Positions 1-10,790 are shown, counted from the first letter of the stretch. The stretch: DNA of 64,000 bases from Nodularia spumigena CCY9414 (GCF_000340565.2 NZ_CP007203.1:2969824-3033823), one strand, 5' to 3'. A program made the numbers and translations. The notes: generated from the letters alone by a model not told the origin.

Positions 1-652
1 AGTCTAGATTTACCCGCGAAATGGAAAAATCTTGTAAACCTTGGCTGACAAAGCTCAAGACTTCATTCCGCCGGCTTTCTGGTTGGATAAAATCTGGTCG
101 AGACTGGTAAAATTCTTCCAGTTGAGTTTGATATTTAGATAAACTGAAAAAGTAGTTTTGCTCGTCTCGCCACTCAACTTCTTTGTTAGTATGAATAGGG
201 CAACGCTTTCCCTCTAATAGGTCTCGTTCTTCCTTAAATTCTTCACAAGATACGCAGTACCAGCCTTTCTGTTTACCTTGGTAGATGTCGCCTTTTTCCC
301 AAACTCGCATGAAAAATTCTTTGACGATGGCTTCATGACGGGATGCGGTAGTTCGACTAAAGCGGTCATATTGAATATTTAATAACTGCCATAACTTGAT
401 AAAGCTAGGCACAATTTGATCGCAAAATTCTTGTGGCGGTTTCCCTAAACTCTCTGCTGAACGCTGAATTTTTTGCCCGTGTTCATCTGTACCTGTAATC
501 AGCAATACCTCATGCCCTAACAGCCTGTGAAACCGCGCCACTACATCTGCTGCTATTGTTGTGTAAGCACTGCCAACGTGAGGAACATCATTTACATAAT
601 ATAGGGGTGTTGTCAATGCAAATCTTTTTTCGGTTTTATCTACTAAATTCAT
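1..652 (-). CDS. metG: Methionyl-tRNA synthetase, N-terminal part (cut by window edge)
   Basis: Charges tRNA-Met with methionine in the cytoplasm. Reading leftwards from the ATG at 652, the protein begins MNLVDKTEKRFALTTPLYYV and shows the class I HIGH-like motif HVGS near residue 25, the GTDEHGQK motif near residue 54, and a zinc-knuckle-like pair of cysteines (WYCVSCEE) followed by RCPIH. About 217 codons are present; the KMSKS loop, anticodon-binding domain and stop codon lie beyond the left edge. The frame is open to base 1 with no disruption. The 378 bases to the next, divergent gene hold its promoter. Assignment is secure from the motifs. Confidence 0.95.
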   Translation of the reverse strand, partial: MNLVDKTEKRFALTTPLYYVNDVPHVGSAYTTIAADVVARFHRLLGHEVLLITGTDEHGQKIQRSAESLGKPPQEFCDQIVPSFIKLWQLLNIQYDRFSRTTASRHEAIVKEFFMRVWEKGDIYQGKQKGWYCVSCEEFKEERDLLEGKRCPIHTNKEVEWRDEQNYFFSLSKYQTQLEEFYQSRPDFIQPESRRNEVLSFVSQGLQDFSISRVNLD

Positions 653-1030
653 ACAGAATAAAAAAATAAATTATTAAAACGGTTTCTATCTTACTTTTAC
701 AGCTAGATGCAGGCAATCATATAATATTACTACTTGTTTGACAAACCATAATTTAATATTAGCAAATTTCTGATGATCATAATTTTTGATTCATGTGGAT
801 AAATCCGGGTAGTCTCTACTCACAAGACATAATTTATCTACTCATAAACATTTCTCATGATTGCTATCATATTAATGGTGACGGTGAATACATCAGTCTA
901 AATTTTGAAAATGTAGCTACCTTTATGGATAAATTTTTTCTGCCTTAAGACTACTTTAGTATCAATACAGAAATGTAAAAATTAAGTCAAGAACATCGGC
1001 TATATTTTTCCAAAAATATATTAATTACCC
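653..1030. other. Intergenic region between divergent metG and acyltransferase genes
   Basis: AT-rich, 378 bases. It must contain the promoters of both divergent genes, but I see no convincing operator, terminator, RNA gene or repeat in it. Confidence 0.5.
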
Positions 1031-1756
1031 ATGACTCCAAATAGTCCCCTGGATATTTCTCGCTATTTCCTAGCGGCGTTATCAACGCAAATTTTCCGCT
1101 ATCACGAAGATCGCATTCCCAGGAATGGTAGTGTTCTGGTAGTCAGCAATCACCGTAGCTTTATGGATGCACTGGTTTTGATGTCGGCGTTATCCAGACC
1201 AATTCGCTTTGCTTGTCATCACTATATGGGACAAGTACCACTGATGCGGGAAATTGTCACGGGACAATTGGGATGCTTTCCCTTAGAGGATACACCCAGT
1301 CGCCAGCAAAGTTTTTTTGAACAGTCACAGATAATTTTACAGTCACAGCAGATGGTGGGTGTTTTCCCTGAAGGAACTCGGCCAATGGTGACAGCTACCA
1401 AACCAAATGAAGTTGGTAAATTTCACAGAGGTTTTGCTCATTTAGCTTTGCGGTCTAATGTCGAGGATTTAGCAATTTTACCAATTGCGATCGCCTCCCT
1501 ACAAGAAATCAATGCTCATGGTTTACCTCTGCGACTATTAAGTTTATTCGACCCTTCAGAACCTCTGTTTAATCAACCAGGTTTACATCCCTTGGTTCTA
1601 TATAATCGGGTGGCTGTGTTAGTTGGTCGCCCTTATTGGATTACACCACAACATCAACAGAAATATCATGGCAAACAAGCGAAAAATGTTGTGAATGAAC
1701 TAACTGAAAATTGTCACGATGAAGTTGCTAGTTTACTAGCGCAAGGTTGTTATTAA
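1031..1756 (+). CDS. 1-acyl-glycerol-3-phosphate acyltransferase-like protein
   Basis: PlsC-type acyltransferase of 241 residues, probably membrane-associated, moving an acyl chain onto a lysophospholipid or similar acceptor. The acyltransferase signature HX4D is seen as NHRSFMD (His41-Asp46) and the second motif as PEGTR (113-117). It is distinct from the plsC at 13913 (NHASYFD, EGTR), so the genome has at least two such enzymes. The start is the ATG at 1031; no strong ribosome-binding site is visible. It stands alone, with over 300 bases on both sides. The substrate cannot be told from sequence. Confidence 0.8.
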   Translation: MTPNSPLDISRYFLAALSTQIFRYHEDRIPRNGSVLVVSNHRSFMDALVLMSALSRPIRFACHHYMGQVPLMREIVTGQLGCFPLEDTPSRQQSFFEQSQIILQSQQMVGVFPEGTRPMVTATKPNEVGKFHRGFAHLALRSNVEDLAILPIAIASLQEINAHGLPLRLLSLFDPSEPLFNQPGLHPLVLYNRVAVLVGRPYWITPQHQQKYHGKQAKNVVNELTENCHDEVASLLAQGCY

Positions 1757-2086
1757 AGGGTGGAATAATTTCACGGATATATTTAATGCTGTTCCGTTTT
1801 TAGAGGATGTTTCTCGTAAGCATTACCAATAGTTTTTTCAGGAGTATTCTTAAATTGATTGGTCTATCCTTCACAGGCTGATCATTTATTCAGTTAATGT
1901 TAACTATTTAATTTATGTAGTAATCATAGATGAGTTATGAACATAGATGATCGAACCGCCAAGACCGCCAAGTGAAATGGGAAAGAATTTTATGAATGAT
2001 TTATAATTTTTATTATTTAATGGTAGTTTTTACTACAGACGATACGATTTTATCATAAAACCAAAAAATTGAATTTATATTTTACA
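1757..2086. other. Intergenic region, nothing recognised
   Basis: 330 AT-rich bases between two same-strand genes. I see no terminator with a T run, RNA gene or mobile element. The sequence around 1803 (AGAGGATGTTT) resembles one end of the repeat at 62129 but has no partner. Confidence 0.4.
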
Positions 2087-2921
<835 letters not shown>

Positions 2922-2989
2922 ACCCTCATTTAGTTGCATTTTTACCTCAAAAGGCATGAAAATTTATATACCCGCATAATAAATCAGTC

Positions 2990-4207
2990 ATGACCCCAGA
3001 GGAACAAGCCAGAGTCAAAATTGACCAACTACTCACCGATGCAGGTTGGATTATTCAAGACTATAAACAAATCAATCTCAGTGCGGCTTTGGGTATTGCT
3101 GTGCGGGAATATCCCCTCAAGTCAGGGTTTGCTGATTACCTGCTAATTATTAACCGCAAAGCTGCGGGTGTAATTGAAGCGAAAAAAGTAGGTACAACTC
3201 TCAGTGGTGTAGAAAATCAATCTGATAAATATTCATTTCAGCTTCCCCCAAAATTAAACTGTCACCGCAAACCTTTACCCTTCCTCTACGAAAGCACGGG
3301 GGTAGAAACCTGTTTTACAGATAACCGTGACCCTGATTTTTGTTCTAGAAAGGTGTTTAGTTTCCACAAACCAGAAACATTACAAGCATGGTTAGGACAA
3401 TCTGACACCCTCAGAGGACGGTTGCAATTGTTACCGCAAATTGACACAGAGGATTTACGGGAATGTCAAAAAGAAGCCATTGCTGGGTTATTTGATTCTT
3501 TAAAACAAAATCGCCCTAGAGCCTTAATACAGATGGCGACGGGGGTTGGTAAAACCTACACGTCTGTGAGTTTTATTTATTGGCTGATTAAAATAGCCGG
3601 GGCGAAACGAGTTTTATTTTTGGTGGATAGAAAGAACTTAGGAGAACAAACCGAAAAAGAGTTTAAACAGTATGTCACTCCTGATGATGGAAGGAAGTTT
3701 ACAGAACTTTATAATGTGCAGTTGTTGACTTCCAATACCATAGATCCAGTGAACAAAGTTTGTATTACCACAATTCAGCGACTTTATTCCATGTTGCGGG
3801 GGGAAGCTGAATTTGAGGCAGAAAATGAGCAAGCATCTTTGTTTGGTGGGGAAGAGGAAAACCAACAAACTAAGGATGTAGTTTATAACTCAAAAATTCC
3901 TTTAGAAACTTTTGATTTTATTATTACTGATGAATGTCACCGTTCAATTTATAATATTTGGCGACAAGTTTTAGAATATTTTGATGCTTTTCTGATTGGC
4001 TTAACTGCTACTCCATCTCTGCAAACATTTGGTTTTTTTAATCAGAACTTAGTGATGGAATATCCCCATGAACGGGCGGTAGCTGATGGGGTAAATGTGG
4101 GGTATGAAGTTTACCGCATCCGCACCCAAATTACTGAACAGGGTAGCACTATTCAATCAGGGTTTTATGTTGATACACGCAATCGTCAAACCCGTGCGGT
4201 GCGTTAG
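2990..4207 (+). pseudogene. hsdR: Type I restriction endonuclease HsdR, C-terminally truncated
   Basis: The 405 residues hold the nuclease domain (Asp49 in FADYLL, Glu63-x-Lys65 in VIEAKK) and the first helicase lobe: Walker A ATGVGKT (183-189), DECH (314-317) and TATPS (339-343). Full HsdR proteins are usually 780-1000 residues, so the second RecA lobe and the HsdM-binding C-terminus are missing. The frame ends at TAG 4205-4207 directly after RNRQTRAVR, a point internal to HsdR, and sequence belonging to the middle of an hsdS gene begins there. ATP-driven translocation should be lost; a free nuclease domain could in theory persist. The start ATG at 2990 gives the usual HsdR beginning. Confidence 0.88.
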
Positions 4208-5163
4208 TGGAAGGAAATTTAACTAAGGAATGGCGCACAGCACATCAAGGGGAATTAGAACCCGCTTCAGTGTTACTTGAACGCATCCTCAAGCAGCGTC
4301 GGGAGAAGTGGGAAGCTGAACAATTGGCGAAAATGCAAGCACAGGGTAAAACTCCCAAGGATGATAGTTGGAAGCTGAAATATAAAGAACCTGTTGCACC
4401 TGATACCTCTGAGTTACCTGAGTTACCTGATGGGTGGGTGTGGGCGACACTTCCTCAACTTGGTGAATTAAATAGAGGAAAATCAAAACATCGTCCTAGA
4501 AACGATCCAAAATTATATGGTGGTCAATATCCGTTTATTCAAACAGGAGATGTTAGAAGTGCTAACGGTGTAATTCATGGTTATACCCAAACTTATAGCG
4601 AAGAAGGTTTAAAGCAAAGTCGTTTATGGAGTAAAGGAACACTTTGTATTACCATCGCCGCCAATATTGCAGAAACAGCTATATTAGGATTTGATGCCTG
4701 TTTTCCTGATAGTATAGTAGGCTTTATCTCAAATTCTAATAATTGTGAGATCAACTGGATTGAATTTTTTATTAGAACTGCTAAAGAAAATTTAGAGCGT
4801 TATGCACCTGCAACCGCACAAAAGAATATTAATGTAGAAATTTTATCTGATTTAGCTGTTCCTTTGCCTTCTTGGGCAGAACAAAGCAAAATTGTTGAAG
4901 AACTTGAACTTATTTTCTCTGTTACAGACCAACTCGAAAAAACCGTAGACACCAACATCAAACGCGCTGAAAGACTCCGCCAAAGCATCTTAAAACAAGC
5001 CTTTACAGGTCAACTTGTCCCCCAAGACCCCAACGACGAACCCGCCGAAAAACTCCTAGAACGCATCAAAGCAGAAAAAGCTAAACAGGTAACAACCAAA
5101 ACCAAGAAAAAAACCAAATCTCAGCCTAAATCATCCGCACAATTAGCATTACCATTAGAATAA
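4207..5163 (+). pseudogene. hsdS: Type I restriction specificity subunit HsdS, N-terminal half missing
   Basis: Specificity subunit fragment. The frame opens with VEGNLTKEWR, which in HsdS proteins is the central conserved stretch between the two target-recognition domains. One recognition domain follows (ELPDGWVWATL to PLPSWAEQ) and then the C-terminal conserved helix RLRQSILKQAFTGQLVPQDP and a lysine-rich tail. The first recognition domain is absent. The apparent GTG start at 4207 overlaps the hsdR stop by one base, so the two fragments were joined by a deletion. Half-size S subunits can dimerise and work in other systems, but the hsdM here is also broken, so activity is unlikely without a partner elsewhere. 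Confidence 0.87.
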
Positions 5164-5732
5164 TGCCCAACTTATACATTATCGGCGGTGCAAACGGTTC
5201 TGGTAAAACTACCACCGCCCTGCAAATCCTTCCCTACTTCCTAGAAGTATTTGAATATGTTAACGCCGATGAAATAGCCGCCGGACTTTCTCCTTTTAAC
5301 CCGGAATCTGTAGCTATTCAAGCCGGACGATTAATGTTAGCAAGACTAGAAACTCTGGTGAATGCTGAAGCTGATTTTGCCTTTGAAACAACTTTAGCGG
5401 CTCGTAACTTTGCCCGATTTTTGAGAGAATGTAAAGACAAAGGTTATATTATCAACTTAATTTACTTTTGGTTACAAAGTCCCGAATTAGCCATCGCACG
5501 GGTACACAGACGGGTAGAAAGTGGCGGTCACAACATCCCAGAAGATACTATTCGCCGTCGCTACGAACGCGGACGCACAAACCTAATTAACTTGTATTTA
5601 CCTCTGTGCGATACTTGGATCATCTATGATAATTCTGGGTCTGAACCTCTATTAGTGGCTGCATCAGATATCAATCAGGAGGCGATTATCTATGAACTCG
5701 AAACCTGGAATCAAATTACAATCAGTGAATAA
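5163..5732 (+). CDS. Zeta-toxin-like P-loop kinase
   Basis: Small ATP-binding protein of 189 residues resembling zeta toxins, which phosphorylate UDP-N-acetylglucosamine; whether this one does is unknown. The Walker A motif GANGSGKT is at residues 9-16. NADEIAAGLSPFNPE and FETTLAARNF are characteristic of the family, and RRVESGGHNIPEDTIRRRYERG forms the arginine-rich lid. The ATG overlaps the hsdS stop codon by one base and the next small gene starts two bases after its stop, so the set is translationally coupled. Genes of this family commonly sit inside cyanobacterial type I restriction loci. It is intact although the flanking hsd genes are broken. Confidence 0.8.
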   Translation: MPNLYIIGGANGSGKTTTALQILPYFLEVFEYVNADEIAAGLSPFNPESVAIQAGRLMLARLETLVNAEADFAFETTLAARNFARFLRECKDKGYIINLIYFWLQSPELAIARVHRRVESGGHNIPEDTIRRRYERGRTNLINLYLPLCDTWIIYDNSGSEPLLVAASDINQEAIIYELETWNQITISE

Positions 5733-5733
5733 A

Positions 5734-5931
5734 ATGCAAATTCCCCTAACAGAAATTCATCAAAAAATAGATGCTGGCGTTAAAGCTGCTGTTGCTAAAG
5801 CTATAGAAAGACACCGCAAATTAGGAGAATCTATTAGCATTTGGCAAGATGGACAAGTTGTTACTTTAACCCCTGAACAAATTCCCCCTCTCGACTCAAC
5901 TGAATTATCTATTGAGCAAATTCAGGCTTAA
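5734..5931 (+). CDS. Small partner protein of the zeta-like kinase, possible antitoxin
   Basis: A 65-residue protein starting MQIPLTEIHQKIDAGVKAAV at the ATG at 5734, one base after the kinase stop codon. It contains an alpha-helical, alanine-rich N-terminal part and a C-terminal strand segment SISIWQDGQVVTLTPEQI. I do not recognise a named domain. Its fixed position behind the P-loop kinase suggests an antitoxin or accessory role; this is inferred from context only. An upstream in-frame ATG at 5692 lies inside the kinase gene and is less likely. Confidence 0.65.
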   Translation: MQIPLTEIHQKIDAGVKAAVAKAIERHRKLGESISIWQDGQVVTLTPEQIPPLDSTELSIEQIQA

Positions 5932-5964
5932 CAAAACGAGATTCAACAATCTTAATTTTAACTA

Positions 5965-6397
5965 ATGGCTAACGAATCCTCAACCATCGTCCAAAAACTC
6001 TGGAATTATTGCAACTTGGACTGAGAAGCTTTGGATTTACGATTTTAGGACTAACCAACATTTCACCCTGAAAACTAACACCCTACGTTCCGAAAATCTG
6101 CAAGACTTTATTCGGTCATTTAATGCTGACAATCGCCAGGAACGCCAAGAAAATGAGCGATTTAGAGTTTTTAGCTATGAGGAACTGATTCAACGGGATA
6201 AGGTCAGTTTAGATATATTTTGGCTGAAGGATGACAGTTTAGAGGATTCAGATAATTTACCTGCACCGGATATTTTAGCTTTGGAAATTGCAGAGGACTT
6301 AGGTGCAGCTTTGGAATTGTTCCAAGGGATAACTGACAATTTAGAGGGTAAAACAGAGGTAGAGGTATCAACCAATGCAAATCTGATCGGCGGTTAA
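5965..6397 (+). pseudogene. hsdM: Type I restriction methyltransferase HsdM, middle deleted
   Basis: The ATG at 5965 begins MANESSTIVQKLWNYCN, the usual HsdM N-terminus, and runs into TGA after 19 codons. From 6017, one base out of phase, the typical HsdM C-terminus follows: WTEKLWIYDFRTNQHF, then FRVFSYEELIQRDKV, LDIFWLKDDSLED and LALEIAEDLGAALE, to TAA at 6397. The roughly 300 central residues, including the S-adenosylmethionine site and the NPPF catalytic motif, are gone. The join lies near 6010-6016. The methyltransferase is certainly inactive. Confidence 0.88.
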
Positions 6398-6487
6398 TTC
6401 ATCTTAAATTTGCTCATTCTGGAGGATGTCAGCCCCTGCCATATTCAGTACAACTGAAACAACAGACTGTTAATATGGTGCTTAACA

Positions 6488-7618
6488 ATGACAGAGACAT
6501 CCAAACCAGAAATAGAGGTAAAAAAATTAGATAATTCAGATCATAAATCTGTATGCGAGTCTGTGGGTAAGGTAGGAGAAGCAATTACCCATACTGCCGC
6601 CGAAGCTGGCAAAATAGTCTTAGATACATCCATAGGGGCGGGAGTAGTTGCTGCACAAGAAACATATAAATTAATTGCACAAGGCACTCAAACTACAGGT
6701 AATGTAGTTAATCACATCAGCGAAAATTGGTTTGTGAGAAAACTAACTGGGGTATTAAATCTGAATTGGTTGATTAGCCCTAGTGAAAGTGTCGATTTAG
6801 AAAAAGCTGAAGCATCTGTAAATAAGCTAAAGCAAAAGTATCCTGATGAATCACCCAGTCAAATCGCCCACAGGATTATGGTTGATAAAGCCAGAAAAGC
6901 CGGGGGGATTGGTCTAGCCAGTAGTATTTTACCAGGAGTGGCGGCGGCGTTGTTGGCTATTGATTTGGCAGCAACCACCAAATTACAATCAGAAATGCTT
7001 TATCAAATTGCTGCGGTTTATGGTTTAGATTTAAAAGATCCCGCCCGGAAGGGTGAAGTTTTGGGAATTTTTGGTTTAGGCTTGGGTGGTGGTCGTCTTT
7101 TAAGATTGGGCGGTTTGGGTTTGCTGCGAAATGTGCCTTTTGCTGGTGCGGCGATCGCCACTAGCACAAATGCCACAATGATCTATTCTTTAGGATATGC
7201 AGCTTGTCGATTTTATGAAGCCAAGCTAGATGAATCCACTTCTCTAACTTCCCCAGAAACTTTAGCAACTTTACAGGCTGAAAGTGAAGAGTATCTAGCA
7301 ACTGCTTTGGCGCAAGAAGCCATCATGGATCAGATTTTAGTGCAAATGATCCTCGCCAGTTACCCTCAGAAGAATTGGGAAGAAATCTTACCAGAATTAG
7401 AAGCTGCTAATTTGAGTGATGAATCATTGCAAGAGATTGGTCAAAACATCAAATCACCCCAGCCTTTAGATCAGCTATTACAACAACTCAACCCTGATTT
7501 TGCCATTGCTTTAGTAGCTAGATGTCAAGAAATTGCCCAAGAAAATCCTGATTTGGCGAGTCCTTTATTAGCTCAGTGTGAAAAAATTTCCCAACTTAAG
7601 GGTATTGAAAACTCGTAA
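6488..7618 (+). CDS. EcsC family protein
   Basis: 376-residue protein of the EcsC family, whose members are membrane-associated and of uncertain function. The family core is seen from about residue 105 to 250: IAHRIMVDKARKAGGIGLAS, LPGVAAALLAIDLAATTKLQ, EMLYQIAAVYGLDLKDPARKG and the glycine-rich FGLGLGGGRLLRLGG. These hydrophobic, glycine-rich segments could insert into or bind a membrane. The N-terminal 60 residues are charged and helical. It is followed 47 bases later by the XisI-like gene on the same strand. No catalytic motif is visible. Confidence 0.75.
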   Translation: MTETSKPEIEVKKLDNSDHKSVCESVGKVGEAITHTAAEAGKIVLDTSIGAGVVAAQETYKLIAQGTQTTGNVVNHISENWFVRKLTGVLNLNWLISPSESVDLEKAEASVNKLKQKYPDESPSQIAHRIMVDKARKAGGIGLASSILPGVAAALLAIDLAATTKLQSEMLYQIAAVYGLDLKDPARKGEVLGIFGLGLGGGRLLRLGGLGLLRNVPFAGAAIATSTNATMIYSLGYAACRFYEAKLDESTSLTSPETLATLQAESEEYLATALAQEAIMDQILVQMILASYPQKNWEEILPELEAANLSDESLQEIGQNIKSPQPLDQLLQQLNPDFAIALVARCQEIAQENPDLASPLLAQCEKISQLKGIENS

Positions 7619-7665
7619 ATTAATAATATGAGCGAGTTCTTCTAGAGGTTTGAGGAGATTGTGCA

Positions 7666-8001
7666 ATGGAGAAGCTAGAAAATTATCGTTCCTGCATCCA
7701 AACTCTTTTAGAAAAACATAGTCAGTATAAATCCCAAGAAGAAGATGTGGAAAACGAGCTATTTTTTGACTCAGTGCGAGATCATTACCAACTCATGCGA
7801 GTGGGTTGGAAAGGCTTAAAGCGTGTATATCACACCATCCTGCACTTTGATATCAAAGACGGCAAAATCTGGCTGCAACAGAACACCACTGATATTGATG
7901 TCGGTCAAGAACTATTAGACATGGGCATTCCTAAAGAAGATATAGTTCTAGGGCTGCATCCTCCATACAAACGTCCTTACACAGGGTGCGGCGTTGCTTG
8001 A
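7666..8001 (+). CDS. xisI: XisI-family protein (element excision controlling factor family)
   Basis: 111-residue protein of the XisI family, named for a factor needed for excision of the fdxN element in Anabaena heterocysts. Family features seen: MEKLENYRSCIQTLLEKH at the start, the segment DSVRDHYQLMRVGW, HFDIKDGKIWLQQNTTDIDVG and the closing GIPKEDIVLGLHPP. A good ribosome-binding site (TTGAGGAG) lies 9 bases before the ATG. XisI genes usually follow a xisH gene; here the gene before it is EcsC, so this copy is an orphan. No excision recombinase is present in the window. A role in excision should not be assumed. Confidence 0.88.
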   Translation: MEKLENYRSCIQTLLEKHSQYKSQEEDVENELFFDSVRDHYQLMRVGWKGLKRVYHTILHFDIKDGKIWLQQNTTDIDVGQELLDMGIPKEDIVLGLHPPYKRPYTGCGVA

Positions 8002-8075
8002 TAGAGACTTCACCAAAGAAAAAAGAATTTTAAGTAATACTGGTAAAAGCAGGAAAATTTACATAAAATCACAAA

Positions 8076-9551
8076 ATGAAAATTCAACCTAGTAACAAGC
8101 CTCTGTTAGAGTTGTCAGGGGATACTTTAGCCATCGGATTATTTGAAGATGCCGTTGAGTTAACTGGTGAACTGGCAAAATTAGATGAGCAGTTTGGCGG
8201 TGTTTTAAAAGAACTGATTGCTGAGGAAGAATTTACCGCCAAAGCCTACAGCAGCATTTTCACCCGTGTTAGTGCTGGTAGCCCGATCCGGAAAATAATT
8301 TTAGTTGGTTTGGGGAAACCAGACGCTTTAAAACTAGAAACTCTCAGACGTGCTGCTGCTGCTGTGGCTAGGGTGGCAAAAAAACAAAAAAGCAAAAACC
8401 TGGGTTTGAGTTTGCCATTGTGCGATAACAAGCCAGCAGAAACCGCTCAGGCGATCGCCGAAGGTCTACAATTAGCTCTTTATCAAGACATTCGCTTTAA
8501 GTCTGAGCCAGAAGATAAAGGCGCAAAAATTGAAACAGTAGATTTACTGGGGTTAGCTGGACAAGAAGCAGCCATTACCCGCGCCAATCACATCGTTTCT
8601 GGGGTAAATTTAGCCAGGGAATTGGTAGCAGCACCAGCCAATGAAGTTACACCGATTACCTTAGCAGAAACAGCTCAGGCGATCGCCACTGAACACGGCA
8701 TTGAGATCCAAATTTTAGAACGGGAAGACTGCGAAAAGCTGGGTATGGGTGCGTTTTTAGGAGTTGCTCAAGCTTCAGATTTGCCACCAAAATTCATTCA
8801 CCTCACATACAAACCCGCAGGTACACCCAGACGCAAACTAGCAATTATTGGTAAAGGTTTAACCTTCGATTCCGGCGGACTGAATATTAAAGGTGCTGGT
8901 AGCGGCATCGAAACCATGAAAATGGATATGGGCGGTGCAGGTACTACCTTGGGTGCAGCCAAAGCCATTGCCCAAATCAAGCCAGATGTAGAAGTTCACT
9001 TCATTTCAGCCGCCACAGAAAACATGATTAGCGGTCACGCCATGCACCCTGGCGACATCTTAAAAGCATCAAATGGCAAAACAATCGAAGTGAACAACAC
9101 CGACGCTGAAGGGCGTTTAACCCTAGCTGATGCCTTGGTGTATGCAGATAAATTAGGAGTAGATGCGATCGTTGATTTAGCTACCCTCACAGGTGCTTGT
9201 ATTGTAGCCTTGGGTGATGATATTGCTGGCTTGTTTACTCCTGATGATGCTGTAGCCGCCCAACTAGAACAAGCTGCCCAAAGCGCTGGAGAAAAACTGT
9301 GGCGGCTGCCAATGGAAGAAAAATATTTTGAAGGGCTAAAATCCGGGATTGCGGACATGAAAAACACCGGGCCTCGTGCTGGTGGTTCCATTACTGCGGC
9401 GCTTTTCCTCAAACAGTTTGTTAAAGACACCCCTTGGGCGCACTTAGACGTTGCTGGGCCAGTGTGGGCAGATAAAGAAAACGGTTACAACAGCCCAGGC
9501 GCTACAGGCTACGGCGTGCGAACCCTAGTTAATTGGATCTTAGGACAGTAG
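8076..9551 (+). CDS. pepA: Leucyl aminopeptidase (M17 family)
   Basis: Cytoplasmic metallo-aminopeptidase releasing N-terminal residues during peptide turnover. At 491 residues it has the normal family length: a macro-like N-terminal domain (1-170) and the catalytic domain, with metal-binding and active-site segments [19 protein letters not shown] and the signature NTDAEGRL. The C-terminal GTGYGVRTL-type ending is present as [13 protein letters not shown]. The ATG at 8076 follows a weak ribosome-binding site. The gene appears intact and stands alone; GC-rich low-complexity sequence (CCCCCTGCCCCCTGCC type) follows it. Confidence 0.95.
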   Translation: MKIQPSNKPLLELSGDTLAIGLFEDAVELTGELAKLDEQFGGVLKELIAEEEFTAKAYSSIFTRVSAGSPIRKIILVGLGKPDALKLETLRRAAAAVARVAKKQKSKNLGLSLPLCDNKPAETAQAIAEGLQLALYQDIRFKSEPEDKGAKIETVDLLGLAGQEAAITRANHIVSGVNLARELVAAPANEVTPITLAETAQAIATEHGIEIQILEREDCEKLGMGAFLGVAQASDLPPKFIHLTYKPAGTPRRKLAIIGKGLTFDSGGLNIKGAGSGIETMKMDMGGAGTTLGAAKAIAQIKPDVEVHFISAATENMISGHAMHPGDILKASNGKTIEVNNTDAEGRLTLADALVYADKLGVDAIVDLATLTGACIVALGDDIAGLFTPDDAVAAQLEQAAQSAGEKLWRLPMEEKYFEGLKSGIADMKNTGPRAGGSITAALFLKQFVKDTPWAHLDVAGPVWADKENGYNSPGATGYGVRTLVNWILGQ

Positions 9552-9764
9552 AAATTAGGCCGGGTGTGGGGTGTGGGAGGTGTAGGGATAACGAACGTTC
9601 CCCCCTGCCCCCTGCCCCCGTTCCTCTTCTCCCTAATCCCCAACAGGTGTTTTTTTAATAAAATATGTTGCAATAGTCACAAGACTAATACGGTAGTGAG
9701 AAACTGCCGGTTTTTGAGCAAAGGCATCTGGTAAAATTTGTAAGGTTTCTAGTAGCTCTAAGCA

Positions 9765-10790
9765 ATGGGATCGACTGGTGTACGGATAGCAATTGACGCA
9801 ATGGGAGGGGATCATGCACCCGGTGAAATCGTTGCTGGCGCAATACGCGCAAGTGAAGAATTGGGTGTGAAAGTATTGTTAGTTGGTGATCCCCAACAAA
9901 TTGCCGCCGCCTTGCCCCCAAAAACTAATTTGGAGCGGGTGGAGATCGTTCCTGCTGAGGAAGCGATCGCAATGGATGAGGAGCCTTTGAATGCAGTCAG
10001 ACGCAAACGCAAGGCTTCTATTAATGTAGCAATGGATTTAGTCAAGCAGCAGCAGGCAGATGCCGTGTTTTCTGCGGGACACTCTGGGGCAGCTATGGCA
10101 GCAGCTTTGCTTCGCCTCGGACGATTGCCAGGAATTGACCGCCCAGCCATTGGCACGGTTTTTCCCACAATCAAAGCTGGTAAACCAGTACTGATACTTG
10201 ATGTTGGTGCCAATGTAGACTGTCGCCCTAAGTTTTTAGAGCAGTTTGCTGTCATGGGGTCAACTTATAGCCAGTATGTATTGGGTGTTCCTCAGCCTGA
10301 TGTCGGTTTGTTGAATATCGGGGAAGAAGACACTAAGGGTAATGAAGTAGCACTGCGCGCCCACCAACTACTCAGGGAAAATTCCCAAATTAATTTTATT
10401 GGTAATGCTGAAGGGCGTGATGTCCTTTCCGGTAACTTTGATGTGATTGTCTGTGATGGCTTTGTGGGCAATGTGTTATTAAAATTTGCCGAAGCAGTGG
10501 GTGAAGTGATTTTGCAAATTTTGCGGGAAGAATTACCCCAAGGATTGCACGGTCAAATCGGGACGGCAATTTTAAAACCTAATCTGAAGCGAGTTAAACA
10601 GCGCATGGATCACGCAGAACATGGTGGTGCATTGCTTTTAGGTGTTGCCGGAGTCTGTTTTATTGGTCACGGTAGCTCTCAAGCTCCTTCTATTTTTAAT
10701 GCCATTCGCACAGCAAAGGAAGCTGTAGACAATCAGGTGCTGCAAAGACTTCAGTCCCAATATGAAATCCTAGAGCAGGAAACTAGTTAG
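9765..10790 (+). CDS. plsX: Phosphate acyltransferase PlsX
   Basis: Makes acyl-phosphate from acyl-ACP, the first committed step feeding phosphatidic acid synthesis at the membrane. 341 residues, normal length, with the signature RIAIDAMGGDHAPGEIVAGA near the N-terminus, FSAGHSGAAMAA and the C-terminal GVAGVCFIGHGSS. The ATG at 9765 begins MGSTGVRIAID. It heads a same-strand block plsX-fabH-fabD-plsC that supplies acyl chains for phospholipids. The 126 bases to fabH hold a seven-base tandem array, so readthrough transcription is likely. Confidence 0.96.
   Translation: MGSTGVRIAIDAMGGDHAPGEIVAGAIRASEELGVKVLLVGDPQQIAAALPPKTNLERVEIVPAEEAIAMDEEPLNAVRRKRKASINVAMDLVKQQQADAVFSAGHSGAAMAAALLRLGRLPGIDRPAIGTVFPTIKAGKPVLILDVGANVDCRPKFLEQFAVMGSTYSQYVLGVPQPDVGLLNIGEEDTKGNEVALRAHQLLRENSQINFIGNAEGRDVLSGNFDVIVCDGFVGNVLLKFAEAVGEVILQILREELPQGLHGQIGTAILKPNLKRVKQRMDHAEHGGALLLGVAGVCFIGHGSSQAPSIFNAIRTAKEAVDNQVLQRLQSQYEILEQETS

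Noticed and set aside
5692-5733. Upstream start for the antitoxin-like gene
   Set aside because: It lies inside the kinase gene; the ATG at 5734, one base after the kinase stop, is the better start.
9035-9430. 131-codon minus-strand open frame
   Set aside because: Antisense shadow of pepA, which has all family motifs on the plus strand.
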